Assembly: GCF_900078705.1 (NCBI RefSeq)
Contig: NZ_FKIF01000008.1
Coordinates: 124,001-188,000, forward strand
Reading direction: 5' to 3'
DNA length: 64,000 bases
Source of the DNA: Bordetella ansorpii
GTDB lineage: Bacteria > Pseudomonadota > Gammaproteobacteria > Burkholderiales > Burkholderiaceae_B
The notes beneath the pieces were generated by a model that searched no databases, had not been told where the DNA came from, and worked only from the letters and a program-made list of their open reading frames with translations. The position numbers and the translations under genes were made by a program. Of the stretch, positions 61,400-64,000 are shown piece after piece; positions within the stretch are counted from its first letter, which is position 1, and every line of letters starts with the position of its first letter.

Positions 61400-61524
61400 C
61401 GTTGCCCTGTCACTATCTGTCGGCGTGACCTTTCCGAGGTGCTGCTGTTCGTTGTAAATCGACGATGTGTCAAACCCGTTTACTAGGCGTATAGCAGAAA
61501 CATCTTACCGGGTCGAATGATTGT

Positions 61525-62751
61525 TTAGATAGTCGCGATGGTGGCTGCCCATGGACTGAGCACTGTTCCACCAAGATCGACGAATCCAAGGCATCCGACA
61601 GGGGCACCCATCCTTAACGGTGCCAGTCCTCTGTGAGCAAGGGCAACGACACTTCTGGAGAGTATGTCGCCTGCTGCTTCCCCTTGCGCGTATGCAGCAT
61701 CCCGTGCATATCCAACAATTTGTGGAACTGCGTCTAGAATGGCCCCGTGGGCAGAATCTGGATCGCCAAACCACTTGCATTCGATGATGGAGAGTATACG
61801 GCCCGCCCGTTCTATAACAATGTCGGCGCGGGCAGTACCCGCTGCAGCGCCCAGCGAGGCAGCCAGATCTTTCGCCATAATCTCCCCCGGGTCAAGATCA
61901 GCATTGGGTCGCTGCGGAATAGCCCGCTGCCAGCGTATTTCGATGTCGCCGACTTTAGCTGCCGGACGACCGGCAGCGAACGACGCATCCAGTACACACG
62001 GATGGCCCGTCGCTCCAGCTAGAGCGTCGCCAACCTCTAGCAAGACGGCTAGTTCGAATTTGCGCCATGTCTCCATCCCAGGCAAGGTGTCACCAGCCAA
62101 CAGCGCAGCCACACTCTCCGGCTGGAGCGCATCTATGCCAGCAAGGGTGGAGGCACAATCCCAAGAGAGCCGGTAAAGCGGTGCCCTGGCTTTGGCAGCC
62201 TGCCTGCGCTCGTGCGATCCAATTCTCGCCCGTCCAGCAGGCGTGGCCAGCAGGTCTCTCATGGGAGCTACCTTTAGGGCATCGTCGAGAATGGCAAGCC
62301 GCTCCTTGGCTGGGCCATCGAACAATCCACCTCTCACATGTAGCGCCGCCGCCCGGAGAGCCTTCCTTGCGGCGTCGAGGGTCTTTGCGAGCACGCGGTT
62401 AGGGCCAGCTAACCAGGTTGCAGAAATCTCCGTCACGACGAACGCGGAAGGATCGAGCGTGATGGCTTGCAAGAGTGCTGAAGCCGCCGCGTCGGGTGGG
62501 CCAGGGATCTCGCCGGAGACCTCCCGGCGGAAGCCGTCAAGTGCCGGAGATACTTCGCGTGGCCTCGTGGCAAGGCGAGCCGCCAATGCACCGACCGGCC
62601 GGGAGAGTGCCCACCACATCCTGAGAGCATCTATATCCTCGTGGCGCACGGGGGCCACCGGCCCGTTATATGGAGACCGAGGCCCCTTGCTGAGCCAACG
62701 GAGTAGGCCACGCAGGCAGATCTCATCCAAATCGGATGCAGAGACTGTCAA
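61525..62751 (-). CDS. PD-(D/E)XK nuclease-like protein, putative McrC-type partner
   Basis: A 408-residue protein. Its C-terminal part holds a nuclease core: Asp310 in ARADIVIE, then Glu324-x-Lys326 in SIIECKWFGD, preceded by a helix with WRKFELAVLLEVGDAL that resembles the conserved Glu-bearing helix of McrC/DUF2357-type nucleases. The N-terminal 220 residues are helical and unrecognised. The TTG start at 62751 overlaps the upstream stop (TTGA) and has GGAG 8 bases before it; an ATG at 62811 lacks a ribosome site. The tight coupling to an McrB-like NTPase suggests a restriction complex. Confidence 0.65.
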   Translation of the reverse strand: MTVSASDLDEICLRGLLRWLSKGPRSPYNGPVAPVRHEDIDALRMWWALSRPVGALAARLATRPREVSPALDGFRREVSGEIPGPPDAAASALLQAITLDPSAFVVTEISATWLAGPNRVLAKTLDAARKALRAAALHVRGGLFDGPAKERLAILDDALKVAPMRDLLATPAGRARIGSHERRQAAKARAPLYRLSWDCASTLAGIDALQPESVAALLAGDTLPGMETWRKFELAVLLEVGDALAGATGHPCVLDASFAAGRPAAKVGDIEIRWQRAIPQRPNADLDPGEIMAKDLAASLGAAAGTARADIVIERAGRILSIIECKWFGDPDSAHGAILDAVPQIVGYARDAAYAQGEAAGDILSRSVVALAHRGLAPLRMGAPVGCLGFVDLGGTVLSPWAATIATI

Positions 62752-64000
62752 GCCGAGAACTCCGCGCAGTCGAGGGCTAGCCTCTCCGCTCTTCCCATGT
62801 CGAGCGCCCATTCAGCAGAAATGCCGGTGGCTAGGTCGCCCGCCTCACGAGGGGAAAGTCCATCCATTAGGGGAAGGACGCACATGCGAAATGCGGAAAG
62901 GAATGGCTCGGCGGTCGCACCGGCTGGCAGTGCAAAAAGATCGGCGGCGGGATCGAGAGCCTGGATCGTTCTGATGAAATCGACAATGGGCGCTCCGCCA
63001 ATTTCTCGGATGGTATTGACAGATCTCCACATCGCTCCAATAGGATTCACGGGAATGGGGTTAGGAACCGCGACACCGATTCTATTCGCCATTTCAGAGA
63101 CAAATACATCGAGATCGGCTGGAGCCCCGACCTTAATCCAGGCAAAGCGCCGGCTGAGAGCATATGAGATTTGACCCAGTTGAGTCTTGTCATAGGTGTT
63201 CAGTGTGCAGATAAGACGCCAAGCAGAATCCGGCGCATGCTCATGGGCCGCCATGCCGGGACGTGGCTCGGGATGGATGATGTGAAATGGGCTGGTCGGA
63301 TCGGCCGCATCTACACGGCACGGTAGAGTTGAGGACTGACCAGAGAGGATGGAGAACATCGGTCCAAGTACCTTGTCGATGGGACAGCGGTTAAGCTCGT
63401 CGATGATGGCCGGTTTGTCGAAATTCCTAAGGAGTGCACCGGGGATAAATCCGATAGCTCCTCCGCCGAGCGGTTGGTATCCGCCGACGAGATCCTGTTG
63501 ACTCCATGCTGATGAGGCGGTGAGCATTAGGTAAGAACCGTCGCCATCGTCCCTCTCAGAAAGTTCCCGAGCCAGATACTCGGCCAGAGTCGTTTTACCC
63601 GTGCCGGGCGGACCGTACAGGATAATGTGGCGTTTGCCGGAATTGACTGCGGCTTCGATCTGCCGATAGACCGATGGATCGATCCCGACGAGCGTTGTGT
63701 CTTCGGCAAGCACGAATGGGGTTTGGCCAGGTGCTGGCGCAAACACGGCCGCTAGATCGGTAACGAAACGGTCGCGGTCGGTGTCCTGCGTTCCGTCATA
63801 TAGGGTAGCGCCCAAAAATTGGGCGGTGGCAGCACCGACCTCGTCGTAGGTTGTCCCCGCCGCAGCAGTCAGAGTAACCGGTGCTTTGACGACGGCACGG
63901 AATGCGAGCGGATAGCTCGCCCTGGCGGTTCCGCCACCAAAATTAACCGTACCGTTCACTGGGTTAAAGTCGGTGAGTGGATCACCTGACGTTCCTGCCG
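62748..64000 (-). CDS. McrB-like AAA+ NTPase, 5' partial
   Basis: At least 417 residues; the frame stays open to the window edge, so the N-terminus is missing. Counting from a GTG at 63959, Walker A GPPGTGKT is at 116-123, Walker B IIDELNR at 185-191, and NTYD at 254-257, followed by SYALSRRFAWIKV. The IIDE(L/I)NR and NTxD signatures, with the YALxRRF sensor region, are those of the McrB/GTP-using AAA+ clade rather than of MoxR. McrB moves along DNA and drives the McrC nuclease at modified sites. Translationally coupled to the nuclease-like gene. Confidence 0.78.
   Translation of the reverse strand, partial: AGTSGDPLTDFNPVNGTVNFGGGTARASYPLAFRAVVKAPVTLTAAAGTTYDEVGAATAQFLGATLYDGTQDTDRDRFVTDLAAVFAPAPGQTPFVLAEDTTLVGIDPSVYRQIEAAVNSGKRHIILYGPPGTGKTTLAEYLARELSERDDGDGSYLMLTASSAWSQQDLVGGYQPLGGGAIGFIPGALLRNFDKPAIIDELNRCPIDKVLGPMFSILSGQSSTLPCRVDAADPTSPFHIIHPEPRPGMAAHEHAPDSAWRLICTLNTYDKTQLGQISYALSRRFAWIKVGAPADLDVFVSEMANRIGVAVPNPIPVNPIGAMWRSVNTIREIGGAPIVDFIRTIQALDPAADLFALPAGATAEPFLSAFRMCVLPLMDGLSPREAGDLATGISAEWALDMGRAERLALDCAEFSA

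Noticed and set aside
53364-64000. Right attachment repeat (copy of the tRNA-Ser 3' end)
   Set aside because: Only short chance matches such as GTTCGAAT near 62052 were seen; no extended copy exists in the window.
1-64000. CRISPR arrays and insertion sequences
   Set aside because: No regularly spaced repeats and no transposase-like frame with terminal inverted repeats were found.

Overview
The window reads as a 53 kb stretch of chromosome from a high-GC betaproteobacterium, followed by the left part of an integrated genomic island that starts at a tRNA-Ser gene. Two Bug-type periplasmic receptors, an AtuA/DUF4387 pair, the gene contexts (rplM-rpsI-argC, erpA-anmK-M23 peptidase-tyrS, glyA-nrdR, ribD-ribE) and the codon use point to Alcaligenaceae, in the Bordetella/Achromobacter range. 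The genus cannot be fixed from sequence reading alone.

Layout of the core. 1-2527: a three-gene operon of aconitase-type large and small subunits plus an isocitrate lyase/PEP mutase-fold enzyme, then a small lipoprotein and an MFS transporter. 4517-9394: gltX diverging from a degenerate acyl-CoA synthetase/GNAT fusion, then a LysR regulator. 9581-12308: Bug receptor, AtuA-family protein and DUF4387 protein. 12355-23538: housekeeping genes (esterase, yjgA/darP, pmbA, rplM-rpsI, argC, a DUF6776-like coiled-coil protein, erpA, anmK, an M23 peptidase, tyrS, a PEBP-family protein). 23657-31127: a minus-strand unit joining a thiol dioxygenase, a PLP beta-lyase, a four-domain rhodanese and a polar amino acid ABC importer, apparently for sulfur amino acid uptake and oxidation. 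31540-38646: glyA, nrdR, a D,D-carboxypeptidase, a GlxA-type regulator with an isochorismatase-like hydrolase, and ribD-ribE. 39225-43966: prkA-yeaH-spoVR behind an excellent sigma-54 promoter, followed by a PAS-containing chemoreceptor. 46058-52983: an unusual metabolic cluster bracketed by two paralogous AraC regulators (Bug receptor, fumarase/aspartase-like lyase, PhzF protein, MFS transporter, a putative haem-oxygenase-like protein).

Island. tRNA-Ser(GGA) at 53273 is followed directly by a P4-type tyrosine integrase and a visibly A+T-richer block. The order int, orphan protein, AlpA-like regulator, small protein, DUF3987 protein, YagK/YfjJ-type protein resembles the int-yfjH-alpA-yfjI-yfjJ order of E. 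coli CP4-57. An SSB is added, and the YfjJ-type protein carries an HUH-like and a YxxK motif, so a replication module is likely. A minus-strand set of very small proteins follows (59947-60904). An XRE regulator then precedes a two-gene unit on the minus strand: an McrB-like AAA+ NTPase, cut by the window end, and a protein with a PD-(D/E)XK nuclease core. This looks like a divergent McrBC-type defence pair and is the best candidate for an undescribed system. The right attachment site lies outside the window.
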